The notes under the pieces were generated by a model, which saw only the letters and a list, made by a program, of their open reading frames with translations, had not been told where the DNA came from and made no database searches. Positions 46,401-58,694 of a stretch of DNA of 64,000 bases are shown piece by piece; the stretch's first letter is position 1, and each line of letters opens with the position of its first letter. The position numbers and the translations under genes were made by a program. This stretch comes from Penicillus capitatus (lineage: Eukaryota > Chlorophyta). The stretch is taken from contig OZ287697.1 in NCBI GenBank assembly GCA_965649825.1, positions 1,674,001 to 1,738,000 on the forward strand. Reading direction: 5' to 3'.

Positions 46401-49212
46401 CGCAGCGGAACACATCCAAACCCTTTGCTTCGAATGTTGTGTCGTTCAAAGCGATCGCTCCTCCATTGACAGCCCTTCCGCTTGTCATGGAAACGTTCTC
46501 CACGATCAGTGAACCATTTTGACTGACAACGATGAATCCGCCATGACGAAGAGCAAATCCATTGCTGAAGTGTGATTCTTGAATCTTCGCTGTCGCGTTA
46601 CCAATAAATAAAGAACCACCGCTTTTATTAACGAAATTGCCTTTGAAAATCACACGTGTCAAGCTTACCACGGAGCCGGATGCTATGTCTACTGCTCCTC
46701 CGAATAAAGCATTGTTGTTCTCAAACATCGAATCGTGAATAGTAAGATGAGACTCCCAATCGACAGAGACTCCTCCACCATACTCGCCAGCTTCATTTTT
46801 CGCCATTACGAGGCCCATCGCAGTGACATGGGATTTCAACAGACAGATACCACCACCGGTGCCATCCACACGGCTTGATAGAACACTGGAATTGACCATC
46901 TTTGCAGACGCGTACAAGAGATCAGCTGCTCCGCCGTTGCCAAGACTCGAGCAATTGTGAAGAGTGGTCGATTCCAGCAGAAGATGCGCGTTCCTGAAGG
47001 CCAAACACCCACCATCATCCTTGACATGTCCATTGTCGAGTGTCGAGTAGTGCATGCGGACAAACGAATCTTCCACTGAGTGCACGAATCCTCCCTCCTC
47101 AGATGCTTCTCCATTTTTGAATGTGCATGATGTGAAGGACACAGCTGAACCGGAAATGAAAACAGAACCACCGTAGGATTCTGCAGTGTTGTTGACAAAG
47201 GTGACGTGTGCAAAGCTTCCTGCCGCATCGACCCATCCACATCCGTTTGCTTCGTTCTTTTCTTCAAGGACTGGAACGGTGCATTTCTTGTTTCGGTGTC
47301 GATCTTGAACAAAAAGGCAATCCTGGACGACCAAAGCGCTACCGTTGGTGGCTGAGTTGTTGTCAAATTTGCAGTTGGCAATGGAAAAGACGGAGTGCTG
47401 TATCCACACAGCACCACCTCGGACAGCTGAATTCTTGATAAACGTGCTATTGGCAATGAAAAGATCTGAGGCTTCGGTAAACACAGCGCCTCGTTCACCG
47501 CTCTTTTGTCGATTGTTGTTGTTCTTCAAGGCGGAATGTGATACTCTCAATGACGAGGACCTGCCCACGTGCAGACAGCCACCAGTTAAACCAGCGTTGT
47601 TCTGGATACAGGTCAAGCGTCGTATACTGAGTTCGGATTTCTTTGCATCGATTGCCCCTCCAGACTTTACGGCCCAATTGGAAAAGAAGAGAGAGGAGTG
47701 GAGAGTCAAGAAACTTCCATTCCGTAGAAGCACGGTCCCTTTAATCTTGGCCGCGTTGCTCCGGAACGTGCACTCCTTCAGAGTGATGTTCGATGCCTGT
47801 GCATTGATCGCTGCGCCGTAACTTGCTTTGTTTTCTTCAAAAGTGGAGTCTTGAATCAGGGCAGATGCGTCTTCGAGCTTGATGCAGGCGCTGGCGAAAC
47901 GGTCTTTCACGACAGTTTCCGAATTCTTTGTGAAACTGCCGTTCGACAAACGGAGAGAAGCTCCTTCTATCTCGAAGATCGGACAACTGTTGGCGAAAGC
48001 TCTGATCCGATCGACGGTTGCTGCGGATCGAGGAGGAGCTCGAACAATCACGGATCCAGAGTTCGAAGACAGAATTGGTTCATTCTGTTCGATGGTGACG
48101 TTCCGAATCGTGTTTTCTTTGGCCAGAAGAAGACCGCAGACCCCGTTGCAGAAGTTTCCTCGGAAGTCGAAATCGTGTACCTCCACCGCTGAGCACGACG
48201 TGGCGTCTGCCTTGATGGCGGCGGCGCCATTGAGTCGATTGTCCCTGAATTCGATGCGATGCAATCGAATGGTTCCTCTTGCGCGATCCGCGGTGCACTC
48301 CTCGACATCGACGATGGATTTTGCTGTGCCAGAAACGTCGTACAGGCATCCTTCGATGACAAAGTCTGTCAAGGTCACGTCGACGGCCCTACGTGTGAAC
48401 GGTGCTGACATCGGTGCGACCGATGGAGCCAGCGCTTACCGAAATGTAAACAGTCCCTCGTTCTTCTGAGGACAGGTGAGCACGGTTCGCTTGTCAGAGA
48501 TAGAAACGTTGACGTCGTCGTGCTCCCCTCGCCGGACGTAGCCGTTCATCGTCAGTGGCCATGGAATAACGGTGCGCGAGGGAGGCCGGATCGTCTTCGT
48601 TATGTCGAGCAGCAGCAGCACGTCTCCTGGCCGAGAACAGTTGACGACGAGCTGAAGGTCGTTCTCTATGTCGTTGAGAACTTCCGAGTTCAATAACCAC
48701 TCTCCAGAAGCGGCGTTCCGGTAACGGCGACGCTGCTCCGCTGACAGATGACAGGCGACATCTGCGCAACGAAGATGGAACGTTTCAGTCGAGTCAGGAG
48801 GGCGCAGATCGAATGACGTTACCTGCCGTTTCCAGAGTCGTGAAAGATTCTTGGAGCAACGTACGATGACGCTCCCGTACCTACGCAAAAAATAAGCAGC
48901 TGTTATTACACCATTTCAGTCAACGGATGGCAGAACTCACGAAGTGTGTCAGCGTTTCGGTCTGGACTGCAGTGTCCAGTGGTAGAAGTTGGTCAGAACC
49001 TGTCCCATCTTCTGCGATAACACGAACAAAGAGTTTTGCTACAGGAAAAGTGTCTTCTTGCCAGAGAGCGACGCTGTCTGTGTCAACTGCAGCTGCGTCG
49101 ACTCAGGGACGCCCAAGTCATCCGCGAGTACGCAGAGGATGATACTCATCACTGACAGGCCGCAGAAGACAAGAGCACGTTTCTGACATAAGGGTGAAGA
49201 GAAAACCGCCAT
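43499..49212 (-). CDS. BHR-D: beta-helix multi-pass membrane protein
   Basis: Nine exons (49062-49212, 48941-49011, 48823-48880, 48440-48761, 46218-48388, 45192-46165, 44755-45135, 44618-44708, 43499-44562) give 1760 residues. The start 'MAVFSSPLCQKRALVFCG' leads into a signal core ending 'SIILCVLADD'; an in-frame ATG at 49332 would add 40 hydrophobic residues. Intron 1 (49012-49061) needs a GC donor (GCAAGA), since its 50 nt shift frame and include a stop. Beta-helix coils fill about 201-950 ('GGAVDIASGSVVSLTRVIF'), then the Cys-rich region 'CRPCPENGDCET', 'DGYWLATPCS', 'GPLCGSC', and the C-terminal helices with 'GFLYRSYRHGKRRYWEV'. The intron at 46166-46217 is 52 nt and breaks the frame, which proves that intron position for the family. 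It is the most diverged of A-D. Confidence 0.86.
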
Positions 49213-50855
49213 GTAGCCTCGCGTAAAGGGTTTCTTGCTGAACTCGATCAGACGCTGCAACGGTCGAATAAACAGTCGTTGTATCAACAAACTCAAGATC
49301 AGAATGAGGAAGTTTATACAGAAGATGCGCATCTGCCAAATCGTGCATTAGAGGATCAATTTTTCCGATTCCACTTCTCGAGAAGAAAGCGTTGCCCGCG
49401 CCATTAGAGCAGAGATTGAATCTAAAGCAATCATTCGATGATTTTTAGCCTTCGATATTTCGCGCAGTTCCACGTCGCGATGCAGGAAAACAAGAAAGTG
49501 GTTCCACAAATGCGTTCTGTCAATGTGACGACTACGAGAGATCTACGGTAATGACCCCCAACGAAACGGTTTTGCAATTCGCAGCCTTTCGACTATGATA
49601 ATCTGAAACAGCCAAAGGCAAACACGGAGGACGTTCGTCTTCTTGAATTCTATTGTGTGAAAGGACAGAACGCTGTTCTATAACAGATCAGACGTTCCCT
49701 TTGTTCAATTAGTCTTGTCGAAAAGGCACCTCCACTTAAACTGAAACGCAACTCGCCCTTATTTTTAGAATGCCTCCGGGGCAGGTAGACATTAATGCGA
49801 CCAATAGGATGACATAATCAACTGTCCACACAGCACTTGCGCACATCGCGGACGTGGATATAGGTAACTGGCGACACACTGCCAGATTGAAGGCCTATCC
49901 ATCCGTTGCCCCAGCAAACCACCCATAGGAGACAAGCTAGATCTGAACTTCGAATTAGCACCATCAAGCCACACTGTGGTCGGAGCAGCACACTACCAGC
50001 GCCGCCGGACTGAACGATACAAGGGACGCATACTGGTATGACCATTCCCTGATCATCGCTCCCAGTGCGAATCAGTCATTGTAAGTTTCAATAAGCGCTC
50101 TGTCACTCCCTTGTATGCTGCTTTACCTACCTACGTTATCAAGCAGCCACATTCAAGCACGAAAGTAAAAAGACTGGAAGCTTTCACTACGTTGGTCAGT
50201 TCGCAACGCACGTAAACTCGTGCGCTGCACAAAGGATAGATGATATTGCACGTGAGGAGGCTCCGTCTTCAGGGGCAAGTCAACCCTCGGGAAGGAAGTT
50301 GTGACGATGTCCCCTTCGTCTTCCTCACGCAAGAAAGTTCGCGTTCCCATTCAGCCTCTCTCTCTATTCGTCATATTGCCGCGAAAACTAACAGACGGAA
50401 ATGCTTCCTTGTGTTGTTGATGCCTTCGTGTACGGTATGGCTGTTCATCTACTTCCCCTGTCACATCGCGGGATCGTCATTCTCAAGCCAAGATGAAGCG
50501 TTAATCGACAGACTGTCACATAACATGAGACAATTTCGTGCTTTTCTTCGGATAAATTCTTCCGGTTGCCAATTAAAGATGCGAGATCATAGATCAAATT
50601 TCCACCAGTTCCTATGAATTATTATTGCATAAAGCTTCTCACAATTCAGGGCAGCTTAAGCAACGAAAACAATGACTCGACAACAAAACAGAACATTATT
50701 GACGATCAAACAGTAACAGGACAGATGAATGACGACAGAGAAACACAAATGGACAGTAACGCAATGAAGCCAAAATAAAACATTGATGAAACGGACAGAC
50801 GAACGATCAGACTTATGCTGCGTACATGATACACATGTCGAGAGGGGTGATGCAT
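49213..50855. other. Spacer between BHR-P2 3' end and BHR-D start
   Basis: About 1.6 kb, no gene supported. It holds the 5' flank of BHR-D and the 3' flank of BHR-P2. Frames at 49792-49974 and 50240-50617 are short and featureless. The inverted repeat fades at about 50805. Confidence 0.5.
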
Positions 50856-53800
50856 TTAGGCACGTCCGGTATTATCTGGGGCTGTCGGGACAGGATGCCC
50901 CATCATGCGATTAAGAAGTCGATCCAGAGCTCTGGGGCAGCGCGATCGCACATATACCTTTATCACGTGAAAGAATCCTTTCTCTGGATCGTAGTCAATG
51001 TTTTCAGCTTCTAAGATAGTTCTCAAATACTCGGCAGCAGCTTTGAAAAATATAATGCCAAAAAACCCAACGATGCCCAAGTTTGCAAAGAGCAGAAAAA
51101 TCGTCAGAAGGACTCGGACAGCATCCGAGGTACGGTCGTCGTTGAAGAAAAGGCCAGAGACGAATGTCAGCGAGCAGATGAGCAATGAAAGACCTTCGTA
51201 TTCGTTAAGTGCTGCAAATTCTGAACGGAAGGGCTCGCAGACGATCTGAAAGTAAAGAGCAAACATCAGGACGCAGACACCCAGCACACCCTGCAGATTA
51301 CCCCCGAGGGCGTAGGAGAAAACAACCACCACTGCTAAGATGGCCTTACGCAACATGATGACCGATTCCCAGTAGACGTACTTCGTCTGGTAGGCACGGT
51401 ACATGAAACCGGTCGCCTCGAACAGCCACTCGCTCTCCATGTTGTGTCTCTTTCTCTCGAGCACCAGCAGCGCAGCGACGGCGGCGGGAAATCCGAAAGA
51501 AAAGATGATGAGGACGGGCCAGCCAATGAGGCCGGCAAGCACAGCATGGGAACCTTCATAGCATCGCAGAGACGTGTCCACTGCCCAGTAGGCATGCGTC
51601 GCATTCGAACCGAGCTCCAGTGAATCGTAGACATCGATGCAGGACAGGGCGTTGACAGCGGTCTTGGTGATGGCGATGTACGAGAGGTAGGAAACTGCCA
51701 TGAAGCTGAGGATGCAGCGCTTGGCCAAGTAGCTGATGGTCTCGTTGAGGCGTGTGAAGGCAATGAACCAGGTGACAAAGTAGAGGCCTGACACCAGCAT
51801 CGGTACCATGATGCTGACCACGGTGTGTATCGCCGATCGGGGAATGGCGGAATCCTTGGAGACGAGACAGTCCACGGAACGGGTCGCTGCTTCCGATGCC
51901 ACACCGCCGAGAAACTCTGCAGTGACAGTTCGACTGCCCATCAGACAAAAACAAGAATGCGGTGAAAACCTACCGGCTGTTTCAAAGATGCCGATGAGTG
52001 CCTCTGTCCAATCCACATTGATCGAGACAGCAACCGCAATCACTTGCAAGTAATTGATCGTTATCTAGATGAGATAATATGTGTGCGAAGAGTGAGAGTG
52101 GTACTGTTACCTTGAAGATTTCGACGGCCTTCCACTTGGCAAGCTGCTGGATGTCGTTTCTTGGTTGCTCGGGCTCTTCTGGCGTCGGCGATCGCGGTGG
52201 CGACGGGGGAGTTGGTTGGAACCTGGACGACGCAAGGAACTCGGAGGGTGCGTGTCCCATACGCAGCATCTCGACGGTTTGCATGTTAAGTGCATGAGGT
52301 ATTGCATTGGGCGACTCTCGCTTCTCTTCAGGAGCACGCGGAGGGGAAGTGGTCTCTATCGGCAGAATTGGCTGAGTCCCTTGCTGTCGATTTATATCTC
52401 TGATCAGTGTCTTCTTCGAAGGAAGACTGCTGCGGATGGCAAAGGTACTGAGAATGAGAAGAATGATGATAGAGATGAGCACCACCATGAAACTGCTGAA
52501 CCCAACACGACAGGGCTCGCAACGGAAGGAACGCGTGCGGCCGTAAGAAGCCTCACAAGAACCGCACAGAGGACCTCTGTAACCCTATCGAGCAACAGAG
52601 GCGTCATACAACCATCAGGACTCCATGGCTGATGCGGGATACATACCTCGCGACATTGGACGTCGGCATAGCTCTGAATGAAGGGCTCGGAAAACTGGCA
52701 CTCTTCGACGGTCGCTGCAAGCTTGTGCAGTTCTTTCGTTCTGTTCTTTTCGTCACAGGCGCGCTTTGTCAGACACTCTTGTATGTGATCTGAGCACGGG
52801 GTTCGATGCCAGTACCCAGAATCCGGGAGAATGACGACCGTGTCACAGTCGGCGTTGTCTGGGCACGACTGGCATCCTGGATCGGCACGATCTGGGAAGA
52901 AGTTGTAGGTGTTGCCGTTGCAGGGCTGACAGATGGTCCCGTTGGCCGCCACAGCCTCGCCGATCGAACATCCTCGGATCTCGACGACAATGGTGAAGGG
53001 CGGAATGCTCTTCTCGCTAAAATCCACGCGGACGTTATAGAATCCAGCTTCGCGGTATCCAGCCACTCCTGAGAAGTTTCCTACCCCTTCGTCCAGTCTT
53101 ACGCCGATGGATCCAGAGAACAGGCGATCAGGAGATGCCATAGTTGCCACAACCGTGTCGTTTCCGGCACCGCTGGCGGGTCCCTGTCCCAAAGCATCCA
53201 CTACCTCGACGTATAGACTGGGGATCTGCGTTCCACTGACATGGTTTCGCACAAAGTATCGATTGCCTTTGACTTCCTCTTCGAAATCCCGATCTTCATA
53301 ACGGATCACTTTTTTGACACGGCGAGCGTAAGAGGCCAGAGTGTTCCCGTAAACATCTGCTTCGTTTCCTTTCCACTTGGCGCAGATGCGGTCAAAGGAG
53401 TTGAGGATGTCCAGAGATTCGAATTCCTTCTTCGTCACGTAGCGATGAGAATAACGGCGCGATCTGTTGGAGCAGCGAACACGGATGGCATTGAGATCGC
53501 TCGAGAGAATGGCGCCGCCTGCCGATGATGCTTGGTTTCCAGTGAAATGTGCGCTTCGCAGAGCGAGGAAGGTGCAGTTGGCGTTGTGTGCCGTGCAGTC
53601 CTTCCCCCCGTCTGCCGTTACCAGATGAATGGCCCCTGTTGAACACCGTAACGACGACGGAAGAGATGAGGGCTGATCGATTACCTCCGAGAATCCCCCG
53701 GTTGTCTGAGAAGGTGCAGTTGTCGCACTGATAGGCGAGGAGTTGCGTCTTTTCTGATTCGATGTTGACAGCACCTCCCTTTCCGACGGCGAAGTTGTTA

Positions 53801-56800
53801 TCGAACGCACAGTTGGTGCACAGCATGGACGATGAAACGTTGGCATGGATCGCTCCCCCGTCAATGGACGCCCGGCATCCGATAAAGCGCACCTCGTCAG
53901 CCCAGAGATAAGACTCGTGCAGTTTTAGCGCTCCTCCCGACTTGGCACGATTGGAGACGAAACTGGAACGGGAAATTGTCACAAAGCTGCCAGTTGCTGC
54001 ATACAGACCGCCGCCCATGAAGGTGCTGGATCCGTTGATGACATCGACACCATCCAGATTCAGTCGACCATCGAATACGGCAAACGCGGCTCCACGAATC
54101 GCTTCATTTTCCAGAAATCTTCCTCCTTGGACAGTCAGATTGCTGTGGTCTGCATTTGCCATTCCTCCATTTATCAAGGCGGAGTTGTTGTATGCATAAC
54201 ATGCTTCCATATGCCCGTCAGAATTATCCCTTAAGAATACCCCTCCGCCAAGTGGCGAGACATTCTGAATGAAAGAGACATTCGTCAGTCGGAGCGAACT
54301 TGCATCGTCTGCCATAACTCCGCCGCCAATGCTATCAGCAGTATTCTTGAAGAACGTCACATCATTGGCAAACAAGCTCGATGCTGTCGAGTGGATGCCT
54401 CCGCCATTGTCCTTGGCAAAGTTGTCTGACAAATCGGTGGATCGAATCGTCACGGCGGATTCGCTCAAAGTTAGAGCGCCTCCTGAGGTGTTCGTTTTGC
54501 ACGCATTCACGACCGAGTTCGTCAAGTAGAGGATGCTTAAGTGCACCGAGATCCCGCCACCGTAAGAGGCTTCCGAATGACTGAATCTTGAATCTGTGAG
54601 ATTGGCACGCCCCTCAAAGACCGCAATACCGCCGCCAAAGCTGTCCGTTATGCACGAAGATGTCGTGACATTGACAAACGTCACGGTTGAATTGTGTACA
54701 ACCATGCCGCCTCCTGTATTTGTGGCCGAATTCGAGGCGACGATCGAATTGGTCACCAGCATATCGGACAATCCAACCAGATACAGTCCGCCACCTTGAC
54801 TACTGGCGATGTTCTGAATGACACGGGATTGCTCCAGTGTTACTTGAGATTCCGTTCCAGCGGACAAGGCGCCTCCAAAACTGGCGGCGTTGGCCTCGAA
54901 GAGGCAGTCAACGACACTTACAGTGCCGTTGGTGGTAGCGAGACCTCCAGCTGAGTCTACAGCGGAATTGGCATGGAAGACAACGCCGCTGAACTGAGCA
55001 GAGGAGTCTTTTACGCAGCTACCTGCACCGTCCTCTCCAGTGTTCTCTTCAAAAACGGAGTCCCGAAATGCTGCGTATGCTCCTTCGACGAGGGCACCTC
55101 CACCACACTCTGTGGCTGCGTCGTTTAACGTCCATGTCACATTGGTGAAGGTCGCCAAACAGTTTGCAATCACATTGCTGCCTCCACCTCCTTTCTCAGC
55201 TCTGTTCTGTCGAAATGTGGATCTTCGGACAGTGAGACGACCGTCTGTTCCGCAAGTCATGCCACCTCCGTAGCCCTCGGCAGCATTAGCCTCGAATGTG
55301 CAGTTGGCGATGGTGATATCTCCTTCTTGCATGTAAAAGCCTGCCCCAGATGTCGCTTGATTGCGAGAGACAACCGTGTCTTCGATCTGCAGATCGACTT
55401 CGCCGAATTCGCCACCACCGCCGAAGCCTGTAGCGTTATTGCCGAGGAAACGACATCTGGCGATATTCGCAAAGTTGGTCGACGCAACCGAAATCCCTCC
55501 GCCGTCTTCTGTTGCCAAATTTCCCTGAATGAGGGAGTCGTTCATCGCGATCGAAGTCTTCCGGAGATGGAGACAGCCACCGACGGCTGCCGAGTTGAAC
55601 TGACATGTCAGATTTCGCAAAGCGGCTGGAGAGGAGTCGCGGATGTCGACAGCTCCTCCGTTACTCGATGCCGTGTTGCTGCGGAAGACGGTTCTCTCGA
55701 TCGACAACGTTGTCTCTTCCACGTAAATCGCACCACCACTGATGTCTGCGCCATTCCTCTCGAATTCGGAATCGACCACTTCCACTTCGCCGCCGCCCAC
55801 GATGCAAATGGCTCCCCCATCGTCAGCAGTGTTCTGAACGAAAGTGCTTTGTCGGATCTTCAACGTATCTGTGGCGTTCGAGAGGATGCCCGCTCCGGCG
55901 AGCGCTGGAACGAGGTTCTCGGAGAATGTGCAGTTTCGGACGTCGACGGTGAGGCAGCGGAAGAGGTGAACGGCTGTCCCGCCGACGGATCCTCTGTTCC
56001 GTTCGAAGTTCGAATCTCGGAGGGAGATGCTGGACCGGTCGGCGAAGAGACCTGCACCCAGCAGCGCATTGCCGTCTTCGAAGCTGCATCGGCGGATGTC
56101 GGCTTCGGCGACAGTGAGGTAGACGCCGGCACCGTGCGCTTCGCCTTCTGTGTTGTCGATCTCTCTGTTCCGACGGAAGATCGAGTCCCTCATCTGCACC
56201 TCTCCGCGATGCACGTGCACAATGGGACCGTCGTTCTCCGATGCTACGATGCTTCGAAGCGTCGTGCTGGATTCTGGAGGGGCGTAGAGGATGGCCGGAA
56301 CGCCAGGCGCATCGATCTGCCTGTTGTCACGGATCCGAACGTTCGTCAGTTCGTTCTGGTTCGAGAGCACGGCGGCGCAGCGTCCAGAGCATGTGTTGCC
56401 CTCGAAGAGGACGTCGACCATCTCGACTGAGGAGCATGACTCCTCGTTCAGGAGCACGGCGACGGTGCCGTTGAGCTGATTCCGACGGAACACCACGTGA
56501 TGCAGCTGGATGGTGCCGCGGTCGTCGTCGTCGTCGCATGCCCCGACGTCGATGATGGCGGTCGACTCGTCAGCGTTCAGGGCGCATTCCGCGAAGGCGA
56601 GATTCGCAAACAGGACGTCCGGAGACCTGAACTCCCAGACCTCATCGGAATCGGTCGGCCATAAGGAATGATGCTCACCTCACGAGGAACAGGCTTTGGA
56701 CATCGGGCTGGCAGATGAACGTCGTCTTCCGTCGAGTCTCTGGGAAGACGCCCTCGACGAGGTCGGTGTCCGGAGTGTCGGCAGTCAGTGTGAGTGACCA

Positions 56801-57414
56801 AGGAAGAGTGATCTGGCCAGAAGGTCGAAGTGTGTCGGAGACGTCGAAGAGAAGAGTGTCTCCCTCCTCGGAGCAGTTCACGATCTCCTGCAGATCTTCG
56901 TCGATGTCTCCCCAAAGCTCATCGTCGATGCGCCACGTTCTCGAACCGCCATCCAACGCGCGGTCGATCACTCTTTCCGACAGATCGCACTCTGCAGACG
57001 ACACACCTCACGCCGGCGACAGTTCTGCTGCTGCCGTACCGAAATCTCCGCCGAAGAAGTCCAACAGCTGGTGCAGTTTCCTCTGGGGCCGTGGGGTCTG
57101 GCGAAGAGATGGGAAGTTAGAGTGAGATGGATCGAAGGCGAATGTCGCACTTTGAAGTGCTGTTCTTCGAAACGCTCGCTTCGCTGGGGGCGGATGTCGA
57201 CCGAAGCCTTTCCTAAACAGCAGCACGCCCTCGCGCACGTTCTTCGTTTAAGGGCGAAGCTGCGCCCAAGACGGAAGCTGACGGGAGGTCAGTGGAGAGA
57301 GCTACCTGACTTCAGGACGGCGAGAGACAACGCCTCCAACCCTTGAGCAAGCAACAGGAAGCACAGCGCCGTGTGCACCGGACTCCTCCGTAATGAGTCG
57401 TAGTCGCGTCGCAT
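50856..57414 (-). CDS. BHR-P2: giant beta-helix membrane protein, frame break in exon 2
   Basis: Mirror paralogue of BHR-P1 with identical exon plan: 57306-57414, 57040-57259, 56679-56991, 53685-56626, 52647-53635, 52111-52584, 51974-52064, 50856-51916. All splice sites are kept. Exon 2 is one base longer than in BHR-P1 (GAGGGCGTG against GAGACGTG, near 57228), so the total is 6199 nt and the frame fails about 48 codons in; otherwise the product would be 2065 residues. This is either a recent null allele, an unseen splice adjustment or a sequencing error. The first half of the ectodomain and the Cys-rich exon nearly equal BHR-P1. The second half of the helix (about 53900-55065) and the membrane part (50810-52570) are strongly diverged but intact. 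Confidence 0.83.
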
Positions 57415-57711
57415 TGGTCAAAAAGTCAGAAGCCAAATTACCTGTGAACTGTCTTGTCACGGGGATTAAGTTGCAAAAGAGGCCAACCAAGAGTAACCGT
57501 CAGCTCAGAACCCGCAACGCCTTCCCGGACCTAGAGAACGCCTCACGGCAGTGACCACGACAGCAGCGTCGAACAAGAAGCATCAGCACCAGTGACGTCG
57601 ATGATCGCCCTCGGCTGGCATCCCTTGTGTCTTGCCCCGCGTTGTTCGTCATTTAAGGGAACCATCAGAATCATTAGCAGGGCAATTGATTCTTCCTTAG
57701 CTGTTGAGCGG
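57415..57711. promoter_or_regulatory. Divergent spacer EMC3 / BHR-P2
   Basis: 297 bp between opposite start codons, the mirror of 26892-27186 with several substitutions and small indels. It should hold both promoters. No element recognised. Confidence 0.45.
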
Positions 57712-58694
57712 ATGGGATACCACGACCTTGTACTTGACCGACACGTGCTGCTATGGGTGTTCATTCCGCTCACCTGCGCCGTCGTGCTGATGATGCTCCT
57801 GCGACAGTACGTCAGTAAAGTGCGTCGCCTGTCTTCGCCGCTCCCAATCCGACGCCGCGCGTGCCGACAGCTGATATCCCTCGGCAACGAAGGGCGCAAA
57901 CAGGATCTCAGAGAGATACGCGAAGCTCAGGCCGTCGCCAAAAGCCAGAAGCTCCGCGACCAGGGCGCATGGATCCCACACGGCGCCTTCGTGAAGCGCA
58001 GGACGCAGCTCTGTTCTCAGGACAGTGGGATCCTCTACCAGAAGGTCGAATCCAGATCGCTGCAGGAGACCTTTGCCACGGATCCATCCATGATGGTCAA
58101 CATGCTGAAATCGCAGCTGACGGGACTCATTCCTCAGGCAACGACAGACAGACAGACGCCCCATCTGTCGTGCGATCCTTGCGTTCGGTGCAGATCATGA
58201 TGGGCGCCTGGGTGAACTACTTCTTTGCTGGATTCGTCTTGGGCCGGGTGCCCTTTTCGTTGAGTCCCCGCTTTCGCCCGATGCTGCAGGTGAGGCGCAT
58301 TCTCCGGCGCTCTTTGGAGGTGCTGCTGTGCAGAGGGGCATGGACATGCAGGCGTTGGACGTGTCTTACTTCACCGGACTGTCCTACTACATCCTGCTGC
58401 TCTTCGGAATGCGCGGCGTCTTTTCGCTGTTCTTCCGCGAAGACACGATCGACGACACGCAGCTCATGAGGCGTCAGATGAACCCCATGTCCAACATGGG
58501 ACCGGGAGGAGATACGCAGAAGGCCTTTGCAAACGAAAAGGACCAACTGGAACTGGTAAGCATCGTATTGGACGTCCTCGCTGTCTAAACGGCGCCATCG
58601 ACAGTACGAGCACCACTGGCGGTTACAGAAAGCGGAGCGACGTGCCACATCCCTTCTGAAGCGGCTGCTGGAGATGCCGCCCGTCACATCATGA
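57712..58694 (+). CDS. EMC3: ER membrane protein complex subunit 3 (right arm)
   Basis: Second intact EMC3 copy: exons 57712-58137, 58194-58289, 58334-58555 and 58605-58694, 277 residues. All family landmarks of the left copy are kept, as are the four splice junctions, including the GC-AG first intron. Substitutions are few (for example 'GILYQK' in place of 'GILCQK'). EMC subunits are normally single-copy and dosage-balanced, so two intact genes are unusual unless the arms are allelic. It overlaps the convergent RCC1-like gene by 6 nt. Confidence 0.93.
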
